64,000 bases of DNA from NCBI RefSeq assembly GCF_040807025.1, contig NC_090954.1, positions 13,967,501 to 14,031,500 of the forward strand, read 5' to 3'. The translations under genes and the position numbers were made by a program. This DNA is from Struthio camelus (taxonomy: Eukaryota; Chordata; Aves; Struthioniformes; Struthionidae). Shown here one piece after another: positions 11,794 through 24,416 of this stretch. The notes below the pieces were generated by a model that saw only the letters and a program-made list of their open reading frames with translations, ran no database searches and was not told the DNA's origin. Each line of letters begins with the position of its first letter. Position 1 is the first letter of the stretch.

Positions 11794-14700
11794 CTTGGTT
11801 AAATGTTAACCATTGCTGGCAGTCAGCTGTTTAGGGATTTTGTGGTATATTATACTTCTCCTTAAGAGTTAACATTTCTAGTTTTGATGAAGCAGATATA
11901 GGGAACAGATTAAGAAGTTGGATTGATTTCAGCTACTTAAAAAGAAAGTTATTTGTTGAAAAACAAGTGTTCAGATCAACTTAGCAATATCTGCTATAAC
12001 TTCCTGGAGTTAGATAAGTAGGCCTCCTTACCATAACTAAAATTAATTCTGAAATTTATGATAAAAATTCTGTTAGGATTAAAAAATGTAAGTGAAATTT
12101 TGACCTAATTGACAGAACACATACAGGTTTCCATTGGGAAGGGAGGTAATGCTGTGAACACATGTATGTTAATTGTGGGCCTCTCTGATAGTTTTCTATT
12201 TTTATTATTATATCTTTTCTTTTCTCGACTTCTTGTCTCTCCAAGTTGTTATTTTTAAGAAGAAAAAATAATTACTTGGTGAACAAATGCTTATTCCCTT
12301 TAATGGGCCTGTTACATCTGATAAAGGTAAAATATATACTGCACATTTTTCTAGGAGTGAGGACATATGTCATCATTATTGATATATCGCTTTTATTTTG
12401 GAGCTCTAAAGTAAGCCAAAATAGGACACCAAATATGCTGCTGCAGCAAGTCATTAGTTAAATGCTTGTTTTGTTCTGCGTGGGAGGATGTTATCTGGCT
12501 GCATTCCAGAAAGGACTGATGTGCGGTAGCTTGTTCCCATTCATATGATGAAGCGCCTCACATTGAGGACATCAACAGTGCTGAAAAAAATTGCAGGTGG
12601 GCTGGCTACAAACATATTTTCGTGCAACCGTATATATCTGGGAAGACCGTGTAAGCCAAGATATATATTGATATCATCAAGAGTGGGAATTCTGACCTCA
12701 TAGTGATCCCAGTTCACATTTCTATGTAACTCAGTTCACAGACTCCTACATTTTTATTGTGTGTGAGTGGTTAGGGTTGTTCATCCATGTGCAGTTACTG
12801 GATCAGACTTTAAAGTCTTGCTCAATGGAAGATTTGAGAATGAAGTGATGTATTTCTTAAGGAAGAAAACTGTGCCAAAGTATATGAGTATTTCCCTGAA
12901 GGAAGGTGAGTTTCCCAGCTTCCACACCTTAAGAAAGATCAAAGGACCCTTTCTGTAAAACTGCAGGTATCAAGCTGGAACAGATCCCGGTTGCGAGTTT
13001 CATATATTACTTTAGAAAGTTAAAAAACAAACTGCAGAGGCTAATTCCTTTTTTTCTTTGTATCTTCTGGTACTTTTAAGATAAATTACAAGACTGTGGT
13101 AGCTACTATTGTGCAACTAGCATGTGAATGCTTTTGACTTAACCTGCTTACTTAGTGTTATACCATTTATATATGACTGGATTCTTCCTTTATAGATATA
13201 TGCAAAATATGCATTAACAGCTTAACGCTGAGGATTGAATGAACTGAACAATGAGCATTGAGTAGGACTTCATACGCATTCTCTCACAGAACTCCTAATT
13301 AAACCTAAGCTGTTTTTTTCCCTTTTGCTGTTACCAAGTGCCTGCTTATCCATCTTCCTCTCTTTCTGGCTAATGTACACAGAGGATAGCAGACTCCTAC
13401 TGCAACCTATTAACGCCTCATTTAGTACATTAACTATTTATAAAGCATTCTTTAAGATGAGGACCACCCACAGAAAGCCCTGAAGGGAATTAGTCAATCT
13501 CTGTTTAGTGCAGATCTAGGGAGGTGTGGTCGGTAAAATCTAAAGCCACGTGCTGAATGATGAATATGAATAGAAAGCTGGGAAGAGGTGCCACCCTGAG
13601 AATGGTAGATCACTGAGTAAGACAGAGGTCTGGTAGAAGACATATTATATGACTGCATATTTTAGACTGTCATATGATAGGGGCCTCAGGAATAAATTTA
13701 ATTCTGTTGCAATTTTATTTCTGAAGCCTTGATTTTGCAATCTTTAGTTCTTTCAGGACTACTTTATGCATTGTACAAACTCACTGAGTCTACACATTGT
13801 GGAACTGCTAAGAAGCTCTCCAGATTAGTTTCAGTACTGAAACAAGGAGGAGAGGAATTAAGAAAGAGAAGTATGAGAATTACCTAACAAACCACCTATT
13901 ATTTTCTCCAGTGGATACTGGACTGTTAGGAAAGGGTCTCCAATACATGGAGCCACCTAGTGAATATTCATGGTGTGTTATTAACACCTCTTTTACAAAC
14001 TAGATAATTTCTCAGACATGGGAGACTGTCTAACAATTTCTAGAGCAGATATTCAGAGGTGCTGGATCCATACAAACCCCAGGAAATGGGTAGTTAGGCA
14101 GTGAGGCCAATTTTGTGTCTAAGAGAGCAGCTATCTTAGAGTGAACTTGTTTCTGCAGAAGAAATAGCAATTTCAAGTTGTGCTTTGTTATTTTTCTGAA
14201 GAATCTTAGAAAATGAATTTCCTCACTGCCAGCTCCTCACTGCCTCACAACCTATGCCAGGATAGCTTCCTGTCGGAAGATTTAGGAGATTTAGTTCACC
14301 TTATGGGATCATGGCAATGAAAGTATATGCCCCTAAAGATAATGCATCAGTCTTGTTTTTGTCTGGATACTCATAACTTTAGCCTGAGAATCGCCAAGAA
14401 TGAAAACCAGGCTGAATCAAAATTAGACATTTGTCATTAGTTTCAAAGGTGTCGGGGTTTGACCCCAGATATCTGAAGAACAGGAAGGTCCCAGTAATTC
14501 TGGAAACTGTACCAACAGTATGAGAGGGAAAACCTCAAAGACTTCAATATATAGATCGGCCTGCTTTCAGTTGCAAACCTTCTGAACCACGAAGACTAAT
14601 GAACTTCATTATACTCTTAGATTTCAAAAAAAAAAAAAAGAACCACTTCTCAGTCTGCACAAAAGGGTTTGGAAGAGTCTGCTGACTAACAGACATCGCT

Positions 14701-15654
14701 TTGCAGTATTGTCCTGTACAGTTTCACAGGCTATGAGTTTGGTAACACCAGCCAATTTGCATAGGAAAAGTTAATACTCCTGCCTACTGATTGCCTCAGA
14801 AGCAGTATATAGTATTCTGGTAGGTGAGTAACCTGTGATGTTAACCATTCATACTAAAAGACTACAATGAAACTAAATCCTTTTTTACAGGTGTTTATTA
14901 ATTTCCTTGTAAAACAAGCAGATCATGATGTAAATTGCATTTACAGCAGAAATAAGATGTGTACTCTTAATATTAAGAAATATTAGCAGTACTTGTAGCT
15001 AGATTATCGACAGTTTTCTGAAATATCAGATACTTCCCACATTTCAATGTTTAAATATTTTAAATCACCACCCACTACTGAGACTGGAAAAAAAATGAAG
15101 CATGGTCACAATGGAAGTCTTTTTCGATTCCAGTAATTCTACATAAGAGTTTAAGGCCTAAATCTTCAAAGATATTTGAAAGTGTTAGGCCCTCGTGAAA
15201 GTTGGAGCTTAAGCGGTTTGCAGAAAGTGTGGGCTCCAACACATGCTTCTGCTTCTTTCCAGATCTGGGGACTTACGCTGTAAGCAGTTCAGAACTAGAC
15301 CTTGGCTTTGTCCTAAGGGTCAGTGAAGGCACTATGGAAGTAATTTCAAAATAAACTATAAAAATCTGTATTCTCTCTAAATCTTTAACAGATGATTAAC
15401 ATCCGCATAGAAAACCAGTCAGCAATATGTCTCTGAAATATCAGATACACTGTAGTCAAACTTTTAAATAATTTAAGCTGCCTTTGGTTTCAATTGCAGG
15501 TTCTTGGCTACTTGTGCTCTGTGGTTGTGCCTGTGGCATGGGAGGTCTGAATGAATTTTGTTGCAGAAAAGCTCCACTGCAAGTGATGCACTGGATGCAC
15601 ATGGGTTACTGAATACAAGTCATGTAATGATCACAAGCATGAAAGAAAAGGAGT
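11794..15654. other. Intergenic downstream of IL12B
   Basis: About 3.9 kb of AT-rich DNA with no recognised gene. It lies beyond the candidate IL12B polyadenylation signal. Confidence 0.5.
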
Positions 15655-15660
15655 TTTATT
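15655..15660 (-). terminator. IL12B: Candidate IL12B polyadenylation signal
   Basis: Minus-strand AATAAA, about 850 bases beyond the IL12B stop codon and beyond the AU-rich clusters. It is the first canonical hexamer I find downstream of both AU-rich clusters; cleavage a little below 15640 would give a 3' UTR near 0.87 kb. Position-based inference. Confidence 0.5.
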
Positions 15661-16063
15661 TGGGCGATTTGATATTCAGCTATTGGTTCCCATTTCTTTT
15701 CATATTCATGAGAGGTGGCCACAGGACTTTTAACAACAGCTTTGGAGTGAGTGAATACAGGCACCTCAAAGCTACGTGCGCATCAGCACTCCAGTGTAGC
15801 TTGGGTCCTGCTGCAAGCGTAGGACTTTAGAAGTGTTTAGTTTTTCATGCAGCAACCATTTGCAGCGTCCACCAGCTGGACATCAACATGATGTAAGCAA
15901 AAATGGCTGACAAAATGCAGCAGCTAATGTTTCTAGGGCCCTGAGCTTTCGATTCCTTCTTCTGCAAAAATATTTCCTGTCACACTGGAAGATGAAGATG
16001 GCCCTGATACATGATACATAGCTGCTTCATGCAGCCAAGATTTTCTGTGCCGATACATTTCAA

Positions 16064-16099
16064 CAAAATAAATAATAATAAATAATTAAATAATAAAAC
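16064..16099 (-). promoter_or_regulatory. IL12B: AU-rich element, cluster 1, in the IL12B 3' UTR
   Basis: On the minus strand the tract reads as several ATTTA pentamers embedded in T-rich DNA. AUUUA clusters are the classical destabilising elements of cytokine mRNAs, bound by TTP-type proteins. Seen: the motif cluster inside the predicted 3' UTR. Inferred: its role in fast mRNA decay. Confidence 0.6.
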
Positions 16100-16194
16100 A
16101 GTTCTTTCAATAAGTTACTTTCCATATAAATTAACACCTGAAACATTTCAACTAGTAACTGTCAATATCTGACATTGCAACGTTCATCTCAAGT

Positions 16195-16232
16195 CAATAA
16201 TAAATAATAAATAAATAAATAAATAAATAAAA
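16195..16232 (-). promoter_or_regulatory. IL12B: AU-rich element, cluster 2, overlapping AUUUA repeats
   Basis: A (TTTA)n run on the minus strand gives about six overlapping ATTTA pentamers, the arrangement of class II AU-rich elements of inducible cytokines. The same tract is formally a tetranucleotide microsatellite, so its length may vary between individuals. Confidence 0.65.
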
Positions 16233-16509
16233 GCAATACAATAATATGCAGAACCTACAATAACTGCTGACAGCAATGTATCAAAAACATTTCTACTACA
16301 CATGTTAATATAACATGGTGTATGCTAGAGGAGTTATTCGGATCTGGGGAATTTAAAAGCACTGTCACAATAAGCGTCACATTAGTCTAATAAATATGTC
16401 ATGGCTTCTTAATAATCTCAAATGCAGTTTATCTTCTAATTATTCTTATTTACTTGTGTAAACTCATTCCTGCTTTTCTTAGGAGCACTGTGCCGTTCTC
16501 CTAGATCTC

Positions 16510-16519
16510 TTATTGGTAT
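16510..16519 (-). CDS. IL12B: IL12B exon 8, last 10 coding bases
   Basis: After acceptor CTCTTATTTTACAG the exon completes Arg317 and adds Tyr-Gln before TAA at 16512-16510. The protein thus ends LCRYQ, with coding sequence spilling by ten bases into the exon that carries the 3' UTR. In human p40 the stop lies in the preceding exon. The splice phase is exact, but a three-residue tail should be checked against cDNA. Confidence 0.75.
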
Positions 16520-19500
16520 CTGTAAAATAAGAGAAAGGAAATTCACGTAAGAATTATCTTCATTTTCCACAGACACAGACTTTTATTCCATTTATCAATT
16601 AAAGCTTTGCTAGTCTGAGTCATTTAGTGAAATACCACCACTCAGTTTCTATAAAGGACTCAGAAGCAGATAATGTAAGTCTCTGAAGTTCCCACGTCTG
16701 CTGGGGATTATGGGGTTTACCTTCAGCTAATGAGAGTTAGGCACCTGTCTTGCTACGGCCCTTTTGAAAATTTCCTTCAGTATACATTTGCATCTAAAAG
16801 TGCCCTATACCAATGAAGTCTGATCCACAGAACAATGTGTGTGATCTCATTTGAATTGTTTCAACAGGGTTATGTTTACAATTTTTCAACAGTGTTACTC
16901 AGGAGACTTGGAGGTCAGAGAGATTTGTATCTATGTCTAGCTTGAAAGAAATAGAATAAAAAAATGAAGAGAGGAATATAAAAAAATCTACATTATTCCT
17001 TTTGGTGTTGATCTGAAATAGGCTAATTCCAATTCTCCTACTTAAAAGATGTCCTGACCTGGAGTGATAGATAGATAGATATGAATTTAGAGTTGACAGG
17101 GAAAGATAATCATTTCACAGAAAGAGATTGGTTTTTTTGAAAGCAGCTGTTCCTAAGACTAGCAGAACCAGTTAATGGAGGGAGAGGGGTCTCTCTCTTT
17201 CTTCTTTTGCTGATAAAAATTAACTGCGTGTGAATTGCCTGCTGTATTTGGACCTTCAGGACTGGTTCCTACGCTATCCACGACCACAAAGGTTCGAAAG
17301 CAGCATTGGTTAACACTAGTAACAGCCAAATGCTCCTTTATTTCTTGAAGAACATTTTATAAATGCCAAGTTAGGCAGAACACTTCAAATCACTACCATA
17401 TCCCTGAACCCGCATCCATTGTTTCCTCTACCATTTAAATGGCTTCTAATTGTTTCCTCAAATTTTTTCTATTAAGAAAATCTTATTTTAGACAGCCTAG
17501 TACAGCCACATTTGCTTACAGATCTGTATTCTTTTATAGATATTTCATGAAAAACTGGAAATGTGACACAAACGAGTATGTAAGAAGTTCACAGACTCCT
17601 CACTCTTTTATATAAGGAATCATCTTTGCTTCTCCAATAAAAAAGTTAAGTCCTACCTGCAGAGTGAAGACCACTCACTCCAGGATGAGTTGTAGTAGCG
17701 ATCCCGAGCCTGCACAGAAATCAGGTCTTTAGGGCCAGCGCTTGAAATCTGAATATGCTGCTCATCAACCTCCTGATCCTACGAACAGAGCACAGGTCCT
17801 TCAGTGGATTGTAAAGGTCAAACAGAACATACGAGGAAGTGCCAGACAGATGCAATGAGCATAGGTAACTCAAAAAACACTGATAGTCTGTTGTTTCAAA
17901 AGCACCAGTCTGCTATCACAGCTATCAAAATCATGACGAGTTGTGAGAACCTCAGCCTTTGTAGAAGCAAACTAGAAAGCCCACTTTCCATTGAAGTCAG
18001 TGATGTAAAGTGATCCTAACTCAAAACTGAAATTGTATTATTAAACAAAGGGTTTATTTTTTATCAAGGCTTTCCTTTTTTCTCCTTTTCCCAAAGTGGG
18101 AGCCCCAATAGACAGAAGTCCCTGATTTTCAGTATCCTTGAGATTTCCACTGAGGACAAGAAGCTGGTACAAGAAGCACTCTTAAAACTGGCCAGTTTTG
18201 TTATTTAAGGGATCAAAGATACCCTTGCTAAATTCAAGGAGCCGCTAGGGAAATGGCCCCATCTGCTGGTACAAGCTTACTTATTTTTTCACATAGAAAA
18301 ATACATCCTTTAATGTTCTTGGTTTAATCAGTTGCCAGTATTGAACGATCGTATATGTTGGTTTATTTTTCTGGTTGCTGGACCAAGGAAGAGTAGCACT
18401 GCAGTTAAGGCCTTGCACTGTGGTCACTTGGCTCATGCACTTCTTTCCAGTTCTGCAGTTGACTTCTTTGTCAACCTAGGCAAATCACCACATTACTATT
18501 TTGTGTTGTTTAATGTACTCAGGAGCATTAGTAATGGAAACAAAGACATTTTGTGATTTAAAGCTAATACTGAGTAGTAATGTTAAGTTAACAATTAGCA
18601 AATAACTGGGAAGTGAATGGCAAAGGCTGTAGTCTCCACCAGTCTCCACAGAAATGCTACCAAATGAATCACTGATTCCCTATTTGACTGTTCACCTATA
18701 AAGAAAATCGGAGCTACCCGGATTTAAACAACATACAAGGAACTCAGTGCAACAGGACTTAGACTTCTTGATTTAGAAATTGGGATTTTCCCAAATTAGG
18801 ACCCACACAACCCCACATACGAATTAGTAGAAAGTTTTCTCATGCTATCATGGGTATGCAACACGGGGCACGACATTACCTCCAGGTTACGTCAGTGTTG
18901 CATCCACCCCAGAGTATGTTGCTAGGGCCTTATAGCTCATTGAACTAGGAGGAAGGTTGTTTTCTTTCAAGATAGAATCGTACCACATTTGGGGCTTGGT
19001 ACCTTCTTTTTTATTCTAGTCCATGAGTCTTGCGTTCTAAGCTTATATTATTTATTCTGTTTGTTAAAGCAAGAAAAGCTCATTTCAAATGCCATACCTC
19101 TGGCTTGCTTTTGTGTCTCTTTCTACTTTCAACTTTGACCCTGAAAGTCAAAGGGAAGTAGGACGTTGGTGTGCTCCAAGTTTTTGGATACGTCCAGGTG
19201 ACCGTTCTATTTTTGGCCACATACTGACATTGCGGTGGGTCAGGTTTTACTGCAAGAGAAAATATAAAATGAATTTAATTCTCATTAGCAGCATGATGTC
19301 ATATGTTGGTGTCCTATTGTTGATAGTTTTACGAGAATAAGACCTGGTAGCCTCCATTAGATTAAGATAGACGTATGTATAATGTGTAAGAACTGTGTTT
19401 CCATGGAAAATTAACCACAGTCCCAGAGCCTTCTTTTTTTGCCTAGAGGGTTGCAGAGGGCTTTATCAGAGACAGAGAACCACCTTCAAACCCTGCTGAC

Positions 19501-22500
19501 TGTTAGGAGATTTAGCAAAGCATCTATTTCTTTAGGATGCTGCCTCATTTTCCTGTACCCTGTGGCATCAGGGTTACAGTTATTCTTATTCCTGTCAGTT
19601 TATATTAGACTGCCATGGATGTCCATCTGCAAGAATGGATCAGAAACATAGCACACATAGCATTAGCCATTTTCTGAGTCACTGGTAAGTCTACAGTTTC
19701 TAGAGAAGAGCCTGCTCAACTATGGGTTGTTCCCTGACTGGGAGACCACATGCCCCTTCGCAAACATGTCCATCTCATAGAGAAGGTTATAGCAGCTTCT
19801 GAGAGATGTGGGGGAGAGAGGGTAGGAGGTCACAAGCTATGGAGATGTTGCTTCTTCACTTCCTCATCCACTTCCAGGCTGCTGCTATGATTTGTTTTCC
19901 CCTGTTCCTGTAACTGGGGGCTTGATACAGATTTACAGTAGAATAGGGCAGGGATTCCCAAGCTTAGTTTGGTTAGCTACCATTATTAGTTCCACTCTCA
20001 CCACCAACAAGAATAAAGCTAAGAGTAAATCACGATTTCTGGTCTACGCACTGATATCTCTGATGAAGAAGCTGCTGGTGTAGTTCTCATATTCCACCTC
20101 ATCGATGACCTCCAGAAATATCTCAACTGGCTGGTGCTCTTCAGCGAATGGACAGTAGTTCTCTTTCTGGCACTGGGCTGTGTATTTAATCACTGAGTTA
20201 TCGGTGTGAGCCACAGGGCTGCTGCAGGTTACATCTCCTTGAGAGCTGAATACGGAACAGAAGAAGGTATTGGAAATGCTAGTTTGTTCTGAGAATTTTT
20301 GTTGTCACAATGATATCATGTAGTTGGTAAGGTAATGCTTTGCTGCCACCTGAATCATTCTATGGCTTCAATTTAGCCTGTGTAAAAACAGTCCAGTAAG
20401 AGTTCTTACATTTTCAAAGTTTTATAAAAGGACTGTCCCCCTTAGCAGAAGGAGATTGTGTTTAAACTAAAACAAGGTATGTCCTTTTCTTCTTTATTAC
20501 CACTGTCCCATGACAGGCTCTGGTATCTAACTTTGTTCTTCAGCCCTTTCCAAAACCTTGCTGGAATAAATGAGGCAAGGTTAAAATGCATCCATTGGGG
20601 AACAATAACAAAAGACAAATATAAAGTGCTACCTGAGTCTGACTCTATTTTTGCTTTCAGTGAAATAAAACACTTTGCAGCTATTTCCTCTTTAACAAAC
20701 TGAAATGACCTCTGCTCGAGTACTCCATGTTTTGGAGAAACCCCCAAGAGTAGCGGGAGGTAGGAAATCCCCACAAGGTTCCCCTCACATATTTCCCTCG
20801 CAGGTTTCTGCAGTGTCCCTCAACTGAGACTTGTCAGTGGACATGTGGCTTTTGCAGTGGGTGCAGCCTCCCACTCCTTCAGTGCCACTGGATCTGCTGA
20901 GACGGGACTCAATGCTATGATTGTTTCTACTTTTGGCTCAACTTCCTCTCTCTTCCCTGCATGAACAGTTTTTGCTGTTACTTAAGTGACTCTGTGGCCG
21001 TACTGTAGCAGCTGTAACAATCCAATGGGAGTTGTTCCGTTGTCAAATCTTTATTAATTCCTGAGCAATTTCTATGGCCTTATTAGTTAAGCAGGTCCCT
21101 GTGATGGCCCCAAACCCTTTTGCACATGTTCAGACTCTGGGAGTGGGATTCTTCCCCTGTGTGTTCTCAGTTGGCAACCCACAATCCAGGATCTCCTCCA
21201 CACAGTAATAGCGAAGGCTACTTTGGCCTTATTACGAGGTGGCTAAGGAAAGTACAAGCTTTTACCCTTTTAGACTTCTGATTGTGAACTTCACATTTGG
21301 ACTCTCATTTTCTGTCATCCATGAACATGTGAAAATTCCAGAGTAATTCTTTGCCTCACATTTTAAAAATGGTCTGTTTGGCTCTAGATGGAAAAAGAAA
21401 GAAAACATTTTTTTTTTCCCCAAGATAAGTCCAAGCAGAGAGAAAACAGTAACTCAGCAGATGCTCATCCACTTTGGCAGATAGTGGGTATACAACCAGA
21501 CACGATTGCCAGACTATTGAGCAGCCATTTCTAGTTAAAAAGCCATACAATCACGGTTTGGTGGCTGAAGGCTGGTCTACATAGCACTGCATTAACCACA
21601 GCTACGTGGCTGTTGATAGCAGCTAGCATGTACCCAACCTATTGGAGATGCCTGATGGAGCTTGTCACTAAAAGATTTATGTAGCTATATAGATTCTTTC
21701 ACAGAGAAACATTGCAGCAAACAAAGCAAATCAGTTGCTGACTCACCAGAAAAGCAGTAGGGATGTATTGATGTTCTTCCATAGTTTTTATACCAGCCTA
21801 ATCATTCCTACCATCAGTCCATCCTATGGGTCTAGAGAGTCCTTAATTAATCCTAATGACAACATATTCCCACTTTGCTCATCAGATGCACCACACACAA
21901 GAAAAATCATCATTTGCCCTTCACTGTCAATAAAGTATTTGAAGAGGACTCATTTTAAAGTACATGTTTTCTCATGCAGTTCTCCAGAGAGCTCCCTTTG
22001 GTCTGCAATGTGTAAAGCTAAACAAAATGCATCACAACATCCTATGACCTTACCTTTAAAACTTTTCAGAATTGACCTCATCATTTGCCCACTTGCATCT
22101 ATTTTAGTTATGAGGAAAAAATCATAGCTGATGATTTCGTGGGTATCAGCTGTCAGACAGGTGTAGTTGCCAGCATCTGGGAACTCTTTCACTTCAGCAA
22201 TCAGTGTCTTTCCAGTTCCTATCACTTCTGTGCCCTTTTTCCAGTAAACTGACAGTGCTTCATCAGATGTGTTGCAGGTAAGCTCCACTTTTGTAGGTGG
22301 TGTCTCATCACTCCACTCAGATTCTATGACGTAAACTGGACATTGCAGAAAAAGAAGTATTAGCAACTATTCACACTTAACAGTGCTAGTGAAGATTGAA
22401 TTGAGCCCTGTATTCAGCTTCAGTCTCCAGGGGAACTACTGGCAAATCTCTTCCTTTATTGCCACCAGGTTCCAACGCCACCTGGAAATCTTCACTATAA

Positions 22501-24416
22501 GAAGAGGTTTGACTTAGAAAACTACAGTGCATCTAGAACTTTTTTGATCAGTAGGGATAACATTTTAATTGAAGAAGAAAATTTTTTCCATGTTTCAAGA
22601 GAATCCTGTAGTGCTTCGTAACCCTAGAAAGTAGGCAGGAGCCTTTATTTTAAAAATGAGGATGCCAGGATACACTGAGCCCATATATTCCTCCTTCACA
22701 TGGCCCTTGGCCTTTGCTCACAGAATGGCATGTGTAACCACTTGCTGCTCCATTGCTTGGCTCCATGGAAGGCCCTCTTCAGAGTCAAAGGCCTGTGAGT
22801 GAGCAGTGGGAAAGAGGAGAGCTCCAGGTAAGTGGATTGTATTTACCCCTAGCTGATGCTGTATTCCATTTTCTACAAGGAGCAATATGTACTGCTATCA
22901 CCATGGTCCAAATGAAGCGATTACTAAAAGCCACAGCAGAGGTAAGTGGACTGCAACAGAGAGATGGGGTCTCCTGAGAGCTGTCTTGTAGCTCTGAAGC
23001 ACCCTATTGGTCACTCCAAATTAGAAGAAATTCCACCTAATGAAATAATTTGGAATAATTCCACTAAAGGGGTGTTATCTTCTCCTGTCTCTTTGCTGTG
23101 GTTTCACATGAGAAGTAAAGGAGTAGTCAGGTTAGCTCAGGAACTTCACCTGCACATTTGTGTGGCAACAATTCTCAAAATTTAACTGCTATTGCTTAGA
23201 TGGCAGCTCTGTCACAGGCTCCCCAACTGCATTCAGTGCCCTCAGAGACTGTTCTACATGCAAGAACAAGCAAAAATCTGTTTCTTAGCGTGTCAGCACC
23301 ACAGAAAGTGCTCAGCTCAGGAAACCGGAGTTCCAATAATGAGCTATAAGACCTTTTCACCAGGACATTTCACTGTGAAAATGAGAGCATTAAGAATTCA
23401 CTACAGAGAAGAAACACTAAGAAATACATGTCAAATGTTATATCTAAAAAGATAGAGAATATGCAGCTCTAGGAAGCTTACCAAACTGGTTATGGATATT
23501 TGAAGCACAGGCAGAGTAAATCTTAAAGACTTCAGACACAAAGAGATATAAAAGTATATTCTCAATATGGTGACAAACATATCTGCAATTTTCAGTACAG
23601 TGGTATTGCTCAGGAAACCCACAGAGTAAATCATTTCTTGATGTACAGATACTGAGAAAGGTAGCTGAATTATCCTTTAAAAATAAAACACTTCACAATC
23701 AGATGGAGAATGCTTTTTCCATGTTAATTAGGATCCTTCTTCATGGATCATCCCATTGAAGACAGCCTGGATTATGGAGCTACTCTGCGTGAATAAGAGT
23801 GGCAAATACGACCATCTGAATTTAGCCTAATTTTATGATGAATAAATTATTTAAAACATTTGCCAATTTATTACTGATGCTGTATTTTTTACAGACGTGT
23901 TTGCAATTCACTTATTTACCAGAAAGGTTGCATAAACTATTTTTTAATTCTGGATTTTTCTGTGAAATGTTCTTTTTGACAATTAATTCTTCACTGTTTG
24001 TTTGTGGGCTGTTACCTACATCACAAGACAGCATTTCCGCTTCTTGACTGCATGACGGAAACTTTTTGAAGACGAGAACAGGGAATAGGGAATCAGGCAG
24101 TTCCTAATGTAAGTATTCAGATTAACAGCCATTGAGTTAGAAGTGTCTACATTTTAGGACTTCTAAATATTACCATTAATATCTATTAGTTGGCTGGTTA
24201 TTCATAAACAAACAGTAAGAAACTTGGCCAAGGGACAGTAGCTAACAGACTGTGCTTTCAGACACAAATATAACTGTCAATCCTTTCTTTACCATTCAGT
24301 CAGCTATAGGTCTCCGTAAATTAAGATTGCTTACCATTCTCCCTCAGTTTCCACTGCGCTTCCAGAAGGGTAGCAAAGGAAAATAGTGAGAGTAACACAA
24401 ACAGAAGGTGAGACAT
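16510..24416 (-). CDS. IL12B: Interleukin-12 subunit beta (p40), 7 coding exons
   Basis: Secreted cytokine subunit that pairs with p35 to form IL-12 and with p19 to form IL-23, binding IL-12Rbeta1 on T and NK cells. Coding exons (minus strand): 24416-24335, 22335-22054, 21383-21266, 20245-20052, 19249-19098, 17778-17657 and 16519-16510. All introns are GT-AG with phases 1,1,2,1,0,2; they join to 960 nt, 319 aa without a break. Signal peptide is residues 1-20 (cleavage before QWKL). The Ig domain follows, with the C48-C87 pair, then two fibronectin III domains. C192 in the KENYC segment aligns with the mammalian cysteine that bonds to p35/p19. WSEWS is at 309-313. Potential N-glycans include N49, N84, N134 and N215 (EYENYTSS, strongly conserved). 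Length is close to mammalian p40 (328 aa in human). The whole coding gene looks intact. Confidence 0.97.
17657..17778 (-). CDS. IL12B: IL12B exon 7 (C-terminal FNIII, WSEWS box)
   Basis: 122 nt, phase 0 in, phase 2 out. Encodes residues 277-316 and includes ARDRYYNSSWSEWSSLC, the class I cytokine-receptor-like signature that marks p40 as a soluble receptor homologue. Acceptor CGTAG and donor AG|GTAGGA are both usable. Confidence 0.95.
19098..19249 (-). CDS. IL12B: IL12B exon 6 (third domain, first half)
   Basis: 152 nt between TTTTCTCTTGCAG and GAG|GTATGG. Encodes Ile226 (split codon) to Glu276. KPDPP at the start and TYPKTWSTPTSYFPLTF align closely with the human KPDPP and YPDTWSTPHSYFSLTF regions. 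A basic run near the end (ESRKRHKSK) corresponds to the basic segment of human p40. Confidence 0.95.
20052..20245 (-). CDS. IL12B: IL12B exon 5 (second domain, second half)
   Basis: 194 nt, phase 2 in, phase 1 out. Encodes residues 162-225 with C168, C186 and C192; the last matches the interchain cysteine of mammalian p40. The segment EYENYTSSFFIRDI is nearly the same as the human one, making this the most conserved exon of the gene. Confidence 0.95.
21266..21383 (-). CDS. IL12B: IL12B exon 4 (second domain, first half)
   Basis: 118 nt, phase 1 in, phase 2 out, between CATCTAG and GG|GTAAAA. It encodes Glu122 (split) to Gly161. FLKCEAKNYSGIFTCSW aligns with human FLRCEAKNYSGRFTCWW, including the C-x-C disulfide positions and the NYS glycosylation sequon. 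Too short for ORF finders; found by homology and phase. Confidence 0.95.
22054..22335 (-). CDS. IL12B: IL12B exon 3 (Ig-like D1 domain)
   Basis: 282 nt, phase 1 at both ends, the symmetric layout expected of an Ig-domain exon. Encodes Val28 (split) to Lys121 plus one base. VYVIESEW, VELTC, GTGKTL and EVKEFPDAGNYTC match the human p40 Ig domain. The open frame runs on past the AAAG|GTAAGG donor into the intron, so the true exon end is at 22054. Confidence 0.96.
24335..24416 (-). CDS. IL12B: IL12B exon 2 (start codon, signal peptide)
   Basis: The ATG directly follows the intron-1 acceptor (TTTTTCCCTGCAG|ATG), so the start codon is the first codon of the exon. Joined to exon 1 the start context is GAAAAG-ATG-T, with A at -3. 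Twenty-seven codons, MSHLLFVLLSLFSFATLLEA then QWKLREN, end in phase 1 at AATG|GTAAGC. Confidence 0.93.

Noticed and set aside
17288-17300. GGTTCGAA, resembling a tRNA B box
   Set aside because: No A box at the right distance and no cloverleaf; it lies in an IL12B intron.
21950-22053. Extension of the IL12B Ig-domain frame to 21950
   Set aside because: It reads past the strong AAAG|GTAAGG donor; the next exon (21383-21266) joins in phase, so this part is intron.
22336-22366. Upstream ATG (MLILLFLQCP) of the same frame
   Set aside because: This is the intron polypyrimidine tract and acceptor; the real start is in the exon at 24416.
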